Positions 1 to 9,273 of a DNA stretch of 49,825 nt are shown here, one piece after another (position 1 is the stretch's first letter; every line of letters begins with the position of its first letter). A program made the position numbers and the translations under genes. The notes under the pieces are model-generated. The model saw nothing but the letters and a program-made list of their open reading frames with translations, ran no database searches and had not been told where the DNA came from. The DNA is from Pseudomonas saliphila (GTDB taxonomy: Bacteria > Pseudomonadota > Gammaproteobacteria > Pseudomonadales > Pseudomonadaceae): the NCBI RefSeq assembly GCF_008638345.1, contig NZ_VTVA01000004.1, positions 301,003 to 350,827 of the forward strand. Reading direction: 5' to 3'.

Positions 1-133
1 ATTGCGCGAGGGTTTGTTCATGATTGTGGTAGCGGCGGCACGCTAGTCGAGCTGGTGCTCGACCATCCCAGGGGGCGCAATCAGGCGGCGCGGCGTGCTT
101 TTCAATTCTCGACAATCATCACACCGCCCAACC

Positions 134-487
134 CTACAACTCCACGATCGGCTCAAACCCACCGTAAATCAGCCGTTTGCCATCGAACGGCATCGGGTTC
201 ACATCCGGTTGCACCCGCGGATCGGCCATGACTTTCTGCATACCCTCATCGCGGGCGGCTTTGGATGGCCAGGTAATCCAGGAAAAAATCACCGTTTCGT
301 CCTCCTTGCATTTGACTGCCATGGGGAAGGAGGTCACCTCGCCCGGCGGCACGTCATCGCCCCAGCATTCAACGAAACTGATGGCTCCGAATTCCTTGAA
401 TACGTGGCCCGCAGACTCGGCGTGTTTACGGTAGGCTTCCTTGTTGGCGTTGGGAACGGCGCCAACAAAACCATCGACATATGGCAT
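134..487 (-). CDS. DUF1428 family protein
   Basis: This 117-residue protein begins MPYVDGF and contains a block around SFVECWGDDVPPGEVTSF. Both match the DUF1428 (YbaA-like) family of small dimeric alpha/beta-barrel proteins with no settled biochemical role. The length is usual for the family. The ATG is preceded by AGGA at 7 bases, which supports this start. It is followed on the same strand by nothing within the window. It has no signal peptide or membrane segment and is probably cytoplasmic. The family assignment is from recognisable sequence; no function is claimed. Confidence 0.85.
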   Translation of the reverse strand: MPYVDGFVGAVPNANKEAYRKHAESAGHVFKEFGAISFVECWGDDVPPGEVTSFPMAVKCKEDETVIFSWITWPSKAARDEGMQKVMADPRVQPDVNPMPFDGKRLIYGGFEPIVEL

Positions 488-573
488 GACAATATCCTCG
501 CTGTTTCGAGAGTCATCCGAAATGAATGACCTGCCACACTAGTCGTGCAAAGGGTCAGAAAATCGACAAATGC

Positions 574-1482
574 TCAGGCTGCCCGGTGAAAAATAACGGT
601 ACCCAGAATAATCAGCGCGACAGCCATTCCGAGGTTGGGAGGCATGCTTTCCCCCAGGAGCAGAATCGCAATCAGGCTGCCGGCCAGAGCGGCTACCACG
701 CCAATCTGGCTCAGATAGACCGGGCCCGCCAGGCGTTGCAGAACGAAAAAGAAGAAGTACACCACGGCAAACACCGCCGTTTCGCCGAGCAACAGCAACC
801 CGACCTGCGATGATCCGAACAGCTCGCCGAAGCGACCGGCTTCATATGTCAGCACGAAGGGTGACAGGGCCGCCGCGCCGCCGAGCATCATCAAGGCTGC
901 CAGGAACACTGGCGCTGCGTTCTGCGGCCAGCGCCAGGTGCGGTAGATGTTGCCGACTGCCAGCACCAGCGGCATCAGCATCACCAGCGCTGCCCAGCCG
1001 AGTGCACCCTCCGCATCGGTGCCTTTGGACAACGCCAGTATCACTCCACCCCCAAGCCCCAATAACACACCAATCAACCGGAGCACGCGCAGTTGCTCCA
1101 TGCGCAATGTCACCGCCAGCAGCCAGGTAACGAGGATCGGAAAAGCCAGACTCAGCGCTACGAATCCCGCACCAACGTGCCGCACGGCGAGAAAGGATAC
1201 GGCGTTGGGTACGGCAAACAGGATCCCCGATACGACAGCATATTCCAGGGTGCGCCGGTTCAGCGGCATCGGCTGCCCGCGTATGGCAGTCGAGCCAGCA
1301 AGAATCAGCGCGGCGCCGATCAGAGCAGTCATCAGGAAGGTCAGCCGGGGTGCCCCGGCCTCATCAGCAAGCTTGGCAATGACCAGCGACAGGGCAAGAA
1401 AACTGCCTACCAGCAACAGACAACCAAACGCATACAAACTGACGCGCTTTGATCGAATACTCTGCTCCACCACACCCTTCAT
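574..1482 (-). CDS. EamA-type (DMT superfamily) membrane transporter
   Basis: A 302-residue protein with about ten hydrophobic helices arranged as two halves, as in drug/metabolite transporters of the EamA family. Such proteins export small metabolites or amino acids across the inner membrane. The substrate cannot be read from the sequence. The open frame extends upstream to 1545, but the ATG at 1482 follows a GGAG ribosome site at about 5 bases and gives a normal N-terminus (MKGVVEQS), so I chose it. The gene is divergent from the PQQ dehydrogenase; the gap between them holds an inverted repeat near 1712-1732. Confidence 0.8.
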   Translation of the reverse strand: MKGVVEQSIRSKRVSLYAFGCLLLVGSFLALSLVIAKLADEAGAPRLTFLMTALIGAALILAGSTAIRGQPMPLNRRTLEYAVVSGILFAVPNAVSFLAVRHVGAGFVALSLAFPILVTWLLAVTLRMEQLRVLRLIGVLLGLGGGVILALSKGTDAEGALGWAALVMLMPLVLAVGNIYRTWRWPQNAAPVFLAALMMLGGAAALSPFVLTYEAGRFGELFGSSQVGLLLLGETAVFAVVYFFFFVLQRLAGPVYLSQIGVVAALAGSLIAILLLGESMPPNLGMAVALIILGTVIFHRAA

Positions 1483-1711
1483 GTCGTCTCCTTCAACCGA
1501 TTTTGATTGCCGCAGCCAGACGCGACGGTAGATACGGTTCGACACGGGCGGTACCGCAATCGTTCTGAAACAGCCCCCCCTGCGCGTGGCCTGCAGCTAC
1601 CGCAGCCGCACCGCAAGTGCGCTTCAATCAGCTATTCTGCGGGCCGACCATCTCAAAATGCCACCTACGTCAAAGCATGGAACATCGCTATGAATTTTAA
1701 ACACATGCCTG

Positions 1712-1732
1712 TGTCGACAAGAGGGGTCGACA
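1712..1732. promoter_or_regulatory. Inverted repeat TGTCGAC-N7-GTCGACA upstream of the PQQ dehydrogenase
   Basis: The arms TGTCGAC (1712-1718) and GTCGACA (1726-1732) are perfectly complementary with a 7-base spacer. The element lies 40-60 bases before the dehydrogenase start in the divergent intergenic region. A dyad of this size and place could be an operator for a dimeric repressor; that role is inference. Confidence 0.35.
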
Positions 1733-1771
1733 TGTCGAGCCGTAGCCGCAATTGAATCGAAGCCTGAGGTC

Positions 1772-4234
1772 ATGACGATGCAACGGAAGCCCGGTCCATT
1801 TCTCGCACGATGGATGTTATTGCTGGCGGCATTTGTGGCGCTGCTGGTCAGCCTCTCGATAGCCCTGCCAGGGATATGGCTGGCAATGCTTGGTGGCTCC
1901 TTCTATTACGCCATCGCCGGCGCGGCGGGTGCCCTTGCCTGCCTGTGGATCCTCAGCGGACGTTACGCATCCGGTGTCGGACTCTTTGCCATGGTCACCA
2001 TTGGCACCCTGCTTTGGGCGCTCTGGGAAATCGATCTCAAAGCTTGGATGCACGCCTGGGGCTTTGATCTCGCCGGGCGTACCGGGCTACACCTTGGTCT
2101 GCTGCTGGTAATGCTGTTAGCGCTTGCGTTCATCAGCAGCGAGTCAACACGCCGCTCGGATCATGGGCTGGCGGCAATGATCCTGGGAATTCCGCTGCTG
2201 CTGGTGGCGCTGGTGGCTGGCGGAGGCTATCTGGTACGCGCTTCAGCTGATAATTCGCAGGCTTCAGCAGTGGCAGCTACGGACGGCGTGGCACCTGTTA
2301 CCTCCACCATTCAATCAACGACCGACCCGGAGGAATGGATAGCCTTCGGGGGAACCAATCAGGGACAACGCTTCTCCACGGCCGATCAGATCACCCCGGA
2401 AAACGTCGCCCTACTGACCCTGGCCTGGGAGTTCCATACTGGCGACCTGCCCCCTAACGAACGGGTCACCTACGCGTTTCAGAATGCCCCGCTGAAAATC
2501 GGCAACAGCCTCTTCGTGTGCTCGAATAGCAATCAGGTGTTCGCCCTGGATCCTGCTACCGGTCAGGCGCAATGGCATTTCGACCCACGGGTTTCGCCCG
2601 ATGCCATGGAATCCATGCAGAGCGTAGCCTGCCGTGCCGTGGCCTATCATGAAACAGCCAATGCGTCAGAGGATGGCAAACTGTGTTCGCGGCGAGTGCT
2701 GCTGGCCACGGCAGACAGTCGCCTGATTGCGCTTGATGCACCCACCGGGGAGCAGTGCCGCGGGTTCGGCAATAGCGGTACGGTAGACCTTGGCGAAGGG
2801 CTGGACAGCCAGGAAACCGGATTTTCCTCAAGCACATCAGGACCGGCTGTGGTGGGCGATCTGGTCATCGTCGGCCAACAGATCAGCGACAACCAACGCC
2901 GGGACGCCCCCTCAGGCGTCACCCGTGCCTACAGTGCAACCACCGGCGAGCTTGTGTGGGCGTGGGACGCCAAGCGTGTCGACCGGCCGCGCCATCGCCT
3001 GGGTCCCGGCGAGATCTGGCCACGGGGAACGCCGAACGTGTGGACAGTGATTTCGGCCGACGAGCAATTGGGGCTGGTCTACCTGGCCACCGGCAGCCCG
3101 GCAAATGACCATTGGGGCGGCGACCGCAGTAAGGAGGAAGAAGCATACACGGCCGCCGTCGTTGCCGTGGACGCCCGGACTGGCGATACACGCTGGCATT
3201 TCCGCACGGTGGATCACGACCTCTGGAACTACGATCTGGGCGCTCAGCCCACGCTGACCGACATGGAGATAGAAGGTGAATGGCGCCGCGTGCTGTTACA
3301 GGGCACCAAGAGCGGCTCGATTTATGTACTCGATGCAAGCAGTGGAGAGCCGTTAACGCCCATTGAACGGCGTGCCACACCACAAGGCACCGTCGAGGGC
3401 GACTGGACCTCCGCGACCCAGCAGTACTCCACAGGATTTCCCAACTTTGCCGGCGCACCGGGACGCGAGCCCGAGCTGATTGCCGAAGAACACCTGTTCG
3501 GCCTCACACCCCTCGATGCGCTGTTCTGCCGTATCCAGTTCAAACGCATGCGCTATGAGGGCATCTATACGCCTCCGACGGATCAGGGCGACGGCACGCT
3601 GGTGTTTCCCGGCAGCCTGGGCGGGCTGACTTGGGGCAGTTTATCAGTCAATCCCGAACAGCAGATTCTGATTACCAACAGCAATCGTTTGCCGAACCGG
3701 GTAAAACTCTATCCGCGCGGGCAAGTGCTGGATCCGCCCGTGGGCAGTGGCGGCGCGAGGCCAGATCAGCGCATCGCACCGCAGGCCGGTGCGCCCTTTG
3801 GCGTTGATAACTCGATGTGGCTATCGCCGCTCGGAGTGCCCTGCGTGGCGCCACCCTGGGGGTTCCTGTCGGCGACCGACATGCGTACCGGCCAGTTACT
3901 CTGGAGCCAGCCGCTCGGCACCGCGGAGGATGCAGGTCCGCTGGGCATCGCTAGCCGCGTAAGGCTGCGTATTGGCATGCCAAACCTGGGTGGTGCGGTG
4001 AATACGCGTAGCGGCCTGACATTCATCGCGGCAGCGCGTGACAATTACCTGCGCGCCTTCGATACACGCACCGGTGAGCAGCTGTGGAACGGCCGGCTAC
4101 CGGCTGGGGGACAGGCCCCACCCATTACCTATACTCACGCGGGGCGGCAGTATGTTGCCATCGCTTCCGGCGGGGATGCTCGCCTCGACACCAGCATGGG
4201 AGACAGTGTCGTGGTGTTTGCGTTACCGCAATAA
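1772..4234 (+). CDS. gcd: Membrane-bound PQQ-dependent dehydrogenase, glucose/quinate/shikimate family
   Basis: An 820-residue protein close to the usual 790-810 residues of membrane glucose dehydrogenases. The first ~155 residues hold five hydrophobic helices. A short linker leads to an eight-bladed PQQ propeller starting near WIAFGGTNQGQRFS. The segment GSPANDHWGGDR, the NYDLGAQP motif (Asp488) and GTKSGSIYVLD (Lys513) fit the active-site Asp and PQQ-contact Lys regions of the family. These enzymes oxidise aldoses in the periplasm and pass electrons to ubiquinone. Glucose is the likeliest substrate but quinate or another polyol is possible. GAGG lies only 2 bases before ATG 1772 and 8 before ATG 1778, so 1778 may be the real start. 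No PQQ synthesis genes are in the window. Confidence 0.85.
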   Translation: MTMQRKPGPFLARWMLLLAAFVALLVSLSIALPGIWLAMLGGSFYYAIAGAAGALACLWILSGRYASGVGLFAMVTIGTLLWALWEIDLKAWMHAWGFDLAGRTGLHLGLLLVMLLALAFISSESTRRSDHGLAAMILGIPLLLVALVAGGGYLVRASADNSQASAVAATDGVAPVTSTIQSTTDPEEWIAFGGTNQGQRFSTADQITPENVALLTLAWEFHTGDLPPNERVTYAFQNAPLKIGNSLFVCSNSNQVFALDPATGQAQWHFDPRVSPDAMESMQSVACRAVAYHETANASEDGKLCSRRVLLATADSRLIALDAPTGEQCRGFGNSGTVDLGEGLDSQETGFSSSTSGPAVVGDLVIVGQQISDNQRRDAPSGVTRAYSATTGELVWAWDAKRVDRPRHRLGPGEIWPRGTPNVWTVISADEQLGLVYLATGSPANDHWGGDRSKEEEAYTAAVVAVDARTGDTRWHFRTVDHDLWNYDLGAQPTLTDMEIEGEWRRVLLQGTKSGSIYVLDASSGEPLTPIERRATPQGTVEGDWTSATQQYSTGFPNFAGAPGREPELIAEEHLFGLTPLDALFCRIQFKRMRYEGIYTPPTDQGDGTLVFPGSLGGLTWGSLSVNPEQQILITNSNRLPNRVKLYPRGQVLDPPVGSGGARPDQRIAPQAGAPFGVDNSMWLSPLGVPCVAPPWGFLSATDMRTGQLLWSQPLGTAEDAGPLGIASRVRLRIGMPNLGGAVNTRSGLTFIAAARDNYLRAFDTRTGEQLWNGRLPAGGQAPPITYTHAGRQYVAIASGGDARLDTSMGDSVVVFALPQ

Positions 4235-4250
4235 TTATTAACGATAGAGC

Positions 4251-4281
4251 GGCTGGCCCAACAATAATAGTTGGCCTAGCC
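4251..4281 (+). terminator. Hairpin after the PQQ dehydrogenase gene
   Basis: GGCTGGCCCAAC and GTTGGCCTAGCC can pair, with two small bulges, around an AATAATA loop, 17 bases after the stop codon. There is no T-run, so intrinsic termination is only possible, not shown. Confidence 0.35.
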
Positions 4282-4478
4282 TTGGATCAGTGGCTGCGGA
4301 TACTCGCCGCCGCGGGCAGAGAGATCGTCACCGAGGGCGTATCACGTCGCTTGCATTAGCTACTCGTCCACATGACGCAAGGCCCGTGCTGGAATAAAGC
4401 ACCGGTGACTGTGGCATGTTTTTCGGGGCGACCAGGTAATCAAATGGCTGTAACAGTCCTGCCGAAGGAGTAGCCAGC

Positions 4479-5576
4479 ATGTCCAATAAATCCGGTGTCG
4501 CCTTGTTGTTCTCGAACACAGCCACACCCGAGCATGAACGACAGACATTTCAAGCCATCGGTACTCGAATTGCCAGGCTGTTAGGCCTGCCTTATCAGGG
4601 CATTTTTGCCGCAACGCCTTCTGCCGCCCTACCCTACTTTATTCCATCCGATACGCTGGTCGGCGCTGCGAACTACCGCCAGTTGGCCATTCATAGTGAG
4701 AACGATTTTTTCGGCGGCCTGGTGGCCCAGCCATTCATGAGCACCAAAGCCATTTCCCACCCCCTGTACAGCTCGGCGACCGCTCGGCCCGAGGGCTGGA
4801 CAGATCGTTTTCATACCATGGCAGCGGATGCCGTGCTGCCCGGCTATACCGCGTTCGGTATACAAGATGCACTTGCTGCCGGGGCCGCGATGCTTCGCGC
4901 GGGACCGATACGGCTGAAGCCGGTTCTGGCGCGCGCGGGAAAAGGCCAAAGCGTGATTACCAGCCGGGCGGAACTGAAGGCGTTCATGGACCAGATTGAT
5001 GAATCGGAACTGGCAATATGGGGCCTGGTCCTGGAAGAAAATCTCACCGATGTTATAACTTACAGTGTGGGCCAGGTCAGACTGTGCGGCGTGGTCGCAA
5101 GCTATTGCGGGACGCAGCGGTTAACGCGCGACAATGCCGGCCAGCTGGTATACGGCGGTTCGGATCTTCGTGTGGTCCGCGGCGATTACCCGGCGCTGCA
5201 AGAGCTCAGTCTATCAACTGCCTTCAAGCTGGCGGTCGCGCGCGCACAGCAATATGAACGCGCCGCGCTTGAGACTCTGCCGGGCATTGTTCTGTCACGC
5301 CGCAACTACGATGTGGCCGAAGGCACCAACCAGCGCGGTGAACGCGTGACCGGTGTGCTGGAACAATCCTGGCGTATCGGCGGAGCGAGCAGTGCCGAGG
5401 TGCTGGCCATCGAATTGCTGACCGCCGATGAATCACTCGCTCAGGTGCAAACCTCGACACTGGAAATCTATGGCAAGGACGCTGAACCGCCCGCTGGCGC
5501 GACTGTGGTGTACAGCGGCGAAGACAGCGAGGTCGGCTACCTGACCAAATGCGTAAAGGCGAACCATGACAGCTAA
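4479..5576 (+). CDS. DUF3182 family protein (ATP-grasp-like, function unknown)
   Basis: A 365-residue soluble protein recognisable as DUF3182, a pseudomonad and proteobacterial family without an assigned reaction. Segments such as GPIRLKPVLARAGKGQSV and WGLVLEENLTDV have the look of an ATP-grasp fold (nucleotide-binding Lys and a Glu-rich strand); that is inference. AAGGAG stands 8 bases before the ATG. The last 11 bases overlap the following alpha/beta hydrolase gene, so the two are co-translated and probably act in one pathway. No signal peptide is present. Confidence 0.75.
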   Translation: MSNKSGVALLFSNTATPEHERQTFQAIGTRIARLLGLPYQGIFAATPSAALPYFIPSDTLVGAANYRQLAIHSENDFFGGLVAQPFMSTKAISHPLYSSATARPEGWTDRFHTMAADAVLPGYTAFGIQDALAAGAAMLRAGPIRLKPVLARAGKGQSVITSRAELKAFMDQIDESELAIWGLVLEENLTDVITYSVGQVRLCGVVASYCGTQRLTRDNAGQLVYGGSDLRVVRGDYPALQELSLSTAFKLAVARAQQYERAALETLPGIVLSRRNYDVAEGTNQRGERVTGVLEQSWRIGGASSAEVLAIELLTADESLAQVQTSTLEIYGKDAEPPAGATVVYSGEDSEVGYLTKCVKANHDS

Positions 5577-6309
5577 CAAGGACCCCATCGATATCCTGGT
5601 TGAGAATGAACACATTGCCGGCACCTTCATGGCCCCTGAGTCAAAAATGCCGGGCGTTCTGTTCGTACACGGCTGGGGCGGAAGCCAGGAGCGAGATCTT
5701 GAGCGCGCCAAGGGCATGGCAGGGCTAGGCTGCGTCTGCCTGACCTTCGATATGCGCGGCCACGTTGCAACGCAGGTGCAAAAAGAAACGGTGACTCGCG
5801 AGCACAACCTGGCGGACCTGTTGGCCGCCTACGATCAGCTCTCCGAACACCCCGCGGTGGACCCCTCCTGTATTGCAGTCATCGGAACCAGTTACGGCGG
5901 CTATCTGGCCGCCTTTCTGACTACCCTGCGCCCCGTTAAATGGCTTGCTCTTCGCGTACCCGCCTTGTACTGGGACGATGAATGGACAACGCCCAAACAG
6001 GCTCTGGACAAGGTCAGACTGATGGATTATCGGCACGGACGATTAACCCCTAACGATAATCGTGCGCTGGCCGCCTGCGCCGGATTCGAGGGCGACGTAT
6101 TGTTAGTGGAGTCGCAGTATGATGATCGGGTACCCCATGCGACGATCATGAGTTACCGGTCTTCCTTCGTCAGCGCCCATTCGCTCACCCACCGGATCAT
6201 TGACGGTGCGGACCATGGCCTGAGCGGCGAAGGCTGTCAGGAGGTCTACACCAAGATCCTGACGCGATGGGTCAGTGAGATGGTCATAGGGGCTCGCGTC
6301 GGTACCTGA
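5566..6309 (+). CDS. Alpha/beta hydrolase, dienelactone-hydrolase-like
   Basis: A 247-residue hydrolase with the oxyanion segment HGWGG, a nucleophile elbow GTSYGG (Ser109), an acid in QYDDRVPH (Asp186 or 187) and a catalytic His in GADHGLS (His217). The complete triad suggests an active esterase or peptidase-like enzyme; the substrate is unknown. The start lies inside the end of the DUF3182 gene and is preceded by AAAGG, typical of translational coupling. The protein has no signal peptide, so it acts in the cytoplasm. Its pairing with the ATP-grasp-like partner suggests that one makes and the other cleaves an ester or amide bond; this is only a hypothesis. Confidence 0.8.
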   Translation: MTANKDPIDILVENEHIAGTFMAPESKMPGVLFVHGWGGSQERDLERAKGMAGLGCVCLTFDMRGHVATQVQKETVTREHNLADLLAAYDQLSEHPAVDPSCIAVIGTSYGGYLAAFLTTLRPVKWLALRVPALYWDDEWTTPKQALDKVRLMDYRHGRLTPNDNRALAACAGFEGDVLLVESQYDDRVPHATIMSYRSSFVSAHSLTHRIIDGADHGLSGEGCQEVYTKILTRWVSEMVIGARVGT

Positions 6310-6368
6310 GCACGGGCAACCGGTCTCCGAGACTGGCTGATCGACTGATATTCGGGCACCATTCCCGC

Positions 6369-7514
6369 ATGACTCAGCATGCCCCCGTCCCCCCATCCGT
6401 TGCTTATCAACGGGCCCTGGCGCACCAGGGTTTCGAAACTGATCCCGCGCAGCAACGCGCCGTTCAGTTGCTGGATGACTGCCACCAAGCCTTGCACTCC
6501 CGCAGCGAAGCCTCGATGACGGGAGTGTATCTGTGGGGGCCGGTCGGGCGTGGCAAGACCTGGCTGATGGATGCTTTTTACCAGGGCCTGGCAGTACCAG
6601 CGCGGCGCCAGCACTTTCACCGTTTCATGAGCTGGGTTCACCAGCGGTTGTTCCAGCTGAACGGCATCGCCAATCCACTGCATGCTCTTGCCGATGAATT
6701 GGCTTGCGACGTGCGGGTGCTTTGCTTTGATGAGTTGTTCGTCAATGACATTGGCGATGCAATACTGCTTGGCACCCTGTTCCAGCTTATATTCGATCGC
6801 GGGGTCGTTCTGGTGGCGACGTCAAACCAGCCGCCGGAGCACTTGTACGCCGATGGATTTAACCGCGAACGCTTTCTTCCGGCCATCGATGCCATCAACC
6901 AGCATATGCAGATTGTAAGCGTGGACGGAGCGCTCGATCATCGCTTGCGAGCGGGGCACAACCACCAGCGATACTGGGAGGTCAGCGCGGACAACAGCAA
7001 TCCTTTGCATCAGGTGTTTGAGCAGTTAAATGCTGACGAACCAGCTATAACTGGGGCATTACAGCTGGGCAACCGCGAGTTGCTTGCGCTCAAGCATGGT
7101 CCGTCCGTAGCCTGGTTCAGTTTCGATGCGCTATGCCGACAAGCCCTGTCGACACTTGATTTCATCGGTTTGTGCGACAGATTCGAGGCGATCCTGCTAA
7201 GTGAGGTTCCCGCCCTCAGCGCCGCCCAGCGGCCTGCACGTATAGCCCGTGGAACTGAGGATGGTGTGGACCGGGTTGATGCCGGTGACCGCGACCTACC
7301 GCAACTGTCGATCCACGATGACAGCGTGCGACGCTTCATTGGGCTGGTCGATGAGTGCTATGACCGACGTGTCCCGCTGTATATCGAGGCAGCGGTTCCG
7401 CTGTCGGAGCTGTATACCGAGGGTCATCTCACCTTCGCCTTCCGCCGTACCTTGAGTCGACTGCAGGAAATGCAGCTGGAGCGCTTTGGATCAGATCACG
7501 CCTGCAAAGGCTGA
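6369..7514 (+). CDS. zapE: ZapE/AFG1-like P-loop ATPase
   Basis: A 381-residue AFG1-like ATPase, close to the 375 residues of E. coli ZapE. It carries Walker A GPVGRGKTW (residues 57-65), Walker B VLCFDELFVNDIGD, a sensor segment VATSNQPPEHLY and a C-terminal block FIGLVDECYDRRVPLYIEA that matches the family. ZapE interacts with FtsZ and affects ring dynamics under stress; mitochondrial AFG1 is a related chaperone ATPase. The region around residues 285-310 (RIARGTEDGVDRVDAGDRD) differs from the usual ZapE, so this may be a second, diverged paralogue in a genome that also has the standard gene. It stands alone on the plus strand and converges with the next gene. Confidence 0.8.
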   Translation: MTQHAPVPPSVAYQRALAHQGFETDPAQQRAVQLLDDCHQALHSRSEASMTGVYLWGPVGRGKTWLMDAFYQGLAVPARRQHFHRFMSWVHQRLFQLNGIANPLHALADELACDVRVLCFDELFVNDIGDAILLGTLFQLIFDRGVVLVATSNQPPEHLYADGFNRERFLPAIDAINQHMQIVSVDGALDHRLRAGHNHQRYWEVSADNSNPLHQVFEQLNADEPAITGALQLGNRELLALKHGPSVAWFSFDALCRQALSTLDFIGLCDRFEAILLSEVPALSAAQRPARIARGTEDGVDRVDAGDRDLPQLSIHDDSVRRFIGLVDECYDRRVPLYIEAAVPLSELYTEGHLTFAFRRTLSRLQEMQLERFGSDHACKG

Positions 7515-7552
7515 TACTCGATCGGCCGCTGCTGAGCCGTACTGGCCGCGAC

Positions 7553-7834
7553 CTACCCAGCAAATCCTTCAGCGCTCGCCTCAAAGGCGCACAGCTCCTC
7601 CAACGCTTCAGTTAACAGCCGGCGAGCGCGCTCTTCACCTATCGCGTCGGTAATTGAAACCGGCATCCGGAGTTTGCCTCGCAGCGCTGCATAGCGGGCG
7701 TACTTTCGCGCTTCGGCCTCATACATGGCATCCGCGCAGCTGTAGCCGTCCCAATCCGGAACTGATGGCAACGAGAAGCGAGTACTGGTGCCTGCAACCA
7801 GGCGTGGCTGGAGCCGTTTGTTGTCGTCACGCAT
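7553..7834 (-). CDS. Small cytoplasmic protein of unknown function
   Basis: The frame is open from a TTG at 7870, but the ATG at 7834 has AAGGA at 7 bases and is the better start, giving 93 residues. The protein is charged, without signal peptide or membrane helix, and has a C-terminal helix rich in Ala, Glu and Leu (ARRLLTEALEELCAFEASAE). I do not recognise the family. It is the last gene of a three-gene minus-strand set with two membrane proteins of unknown role (start codons at 8604 and 9081). Confidence 0.55.
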   Translation of the reverse strand: MRDDNKRLQPRLVAGTSTRFSLPSVPDWDGYSCADAMYEAEARKYARYAALRGKLRMPVSITDAIGEERARRLLTEALEELCAFEASAEGFAG

Positions 7835-7866
7835 CTTTGCATCCTTGTTGTCAGCTGTTCCACCCG

Positions 7867-8604
7867 TCAAGGCTGGCGCCGTGTGGGCTGCACTATCATC
7901 ATTCGATCAGCGCGATACCAGGCCCAGGCGTATCCCACCAGCAGATAGGGCGCGGCAAACATCGAGATAAACGAAAGCAGCGTGAGTATCGAATAACTCA
8001 GGTCATTCGGTGAGTATTGCTCGGGCCGGACCCCATTCAGGTAGTCGATCACTACATGCTCAAGGTTCAGCAGCGTCAAGGTCGCAGCGATAAAAATCAG
8101 CGGCGCCAGACTCGCTATCACGATAGCCAGGCCCGACAATCTGGCAATGCTGCGCAAAAACCACATCAGCAAGGTGACCCGCCACAATGCGACGAACCCC
8201 AGCAGCCCCGCGTTGGCAAGCTGGGCGCCTCGCAGGGAAAAAAAGGATTCAACCGGAATCAGAAACAGCAGACCGGGAGGTGAAGTGATCAGCAGAAACA
8301 GCAACAGGTTACGCAGCGTACAAGCCCGTGGTTTGAAAGGCACAAGCAGCACGCGCAATACCAGAGCGAGCACTATGACATACACCACCGAACCCATACC
8401 CAGCTGCTGCCAGAGCTCGGCGCGCGGATTATTCCAGTAGCGGCCCATACCTGCGAGCAGCGTCATCCCCAGCCCGCAGATGAGATAGGCACGCCAGTGA
8501 TCAAGGAACATGCCGGAGGGCTGGCGGAAAGTAAGAACGCGTCCGGTATCGGCCAGCACGCTACGCAGCACAACGAGTCGGCCAGGGGTTACGGAGAGCT
8601 GCAT
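7867..8604 (-). CDS. Multi-pass membrane protein, Yip1-like
   Basis: A 245-residue protein with six clear hydrophobic segments (roughly residues 38-56, 72-95, 100-120, 132-150, 160-182 and 208-232) and a short C-terminal tail rich in Arg and Pro. The overall arrangement resembles the bacterial Yip1-domain membrane proteins, but the match is by pattern, not by a diagnostic motif. GGGGAG lies 9 bases before the ATG. Only three bases separate it from the upstream 157-residue gene, so they are an operon. Confidence 0.6.
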   Translation of the reverse strand: MQLSVTPGRLVVLRSVLADTGRVLTFRQPSGMFLDHWRAYLICGLGMTLLAGMGRYWNNPRAELWQQLGMGSVVYVIVLALVLRVLLVPFKPRACTLRNLLLFLLITSPPGLLFLIPVESFFSLRGAQLANAGLLGFVALWRVTLLMWFLRSIARLSGLAIVIASLAPLIFIAATLTLLNLEHVVIDYLNGVRPEQYSPNDLSYSILTLLSFISMFAAPYLLVGYAWAWYRADRMMIVQPTRRQP

Positions 8605-8607
8605 CGG

Positions 8608-9081
8608 TTACTGCTCCCCTGCCGGGACAGGCTCCATATCACGCTCGGCGGCAGCAGGCGCTTGCTGGCGGATCAGAGAAATCAGATACACATGCTCAGT
8701 CTTCTGTGCAACGGTCAGCATGCAGCCTTCAGGCAGAGCGTCTTCGGCGATATCAATGGCGGCGTCAAGTTCATCCTGCAGCGCCGCGCGATACCGGCTC
8801 ATGACCTGGGAGTCCAGCGCAGACCCCACGCCGGTGAGCACGATGCCAATACAGAGCAGACGGCCTGGAAATACCTGGAAGAACTGGACGAAATCGAAGC
8901 CATGGGCTTCGGTGTAGTAGTTTCGATCAGGACCGAGTATCAGCGATACAACACCCAGCACCATTAAAGCAACCCCGGCACAGCTGATCAGGCTGATCCA
9001 TGTTGTGGTGGGCCTGGCTGTTGCCAGCCGGATCTCCGCGGGAAGGTCCCGGAGCCTGATCGCTTTAGATGCTTGATCCAC
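8608..9081 (-). CDS. Membrane protein of unknown function, GTG start
   Basis: A 157-residue protein starting at GTG (VDQASK) with GGAAGGG upstream. It has two hydrophobic segments (about residues 29-50 and 70-90) followed by a soluble C-terminal region containing DELDAAIDIAEDALPEG and a Pro/Ala-rich end. I do not recognise the family. It directly precedes the Yip1-like gene, with which it is almost certainly co-transcribed. Confidence 0.55.
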   Translation of the reverse strand: MDQASKAIRLRDLPAEIRLATARPTTTWISLISCAGVALMVLGVVSLILGPDRNYYTEAHGFDFVQFFQVFPGRLLCIGIVLTGVGSALDSQVMSRYRAALQDELDAAIDIAEDALPEGCMLTVAQKTEHVYLISLIRQQAPAAAERDMEPVPAGEQ

Positions 9082-9273
9082 TGTGAATTCCCTTCCCCTT
9101 TGCTTTGAGCCGTCCTTCGCTCACATATTGGCTTCAGGTTGACCCTGACCACAGGAGGATTTTGCAGCTGCAGCGCCTGCAGGCCAAGCTTCGAAGACCA
9201 GGACTGAGAGCTGGTTCGCTGGTTTTCTGCGCCGAGCGGGGATAGTCGCGGAAACGATCTGGGCTGCAGACTA

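Noticed and set aside
1..133. Possible end of a gene at the left edge of the window
   Set aside because: One frame stops at 44-46 after about 14 codons and another stays open, but neither is long enough to recognise.
947..1531. A 194-residue plus-strand frame opposite the EamA-type exporter
   Set aside because: Low-complexity Pro/Ser/Thr composition typical of an antisense shadow of a membrane-protein gene.
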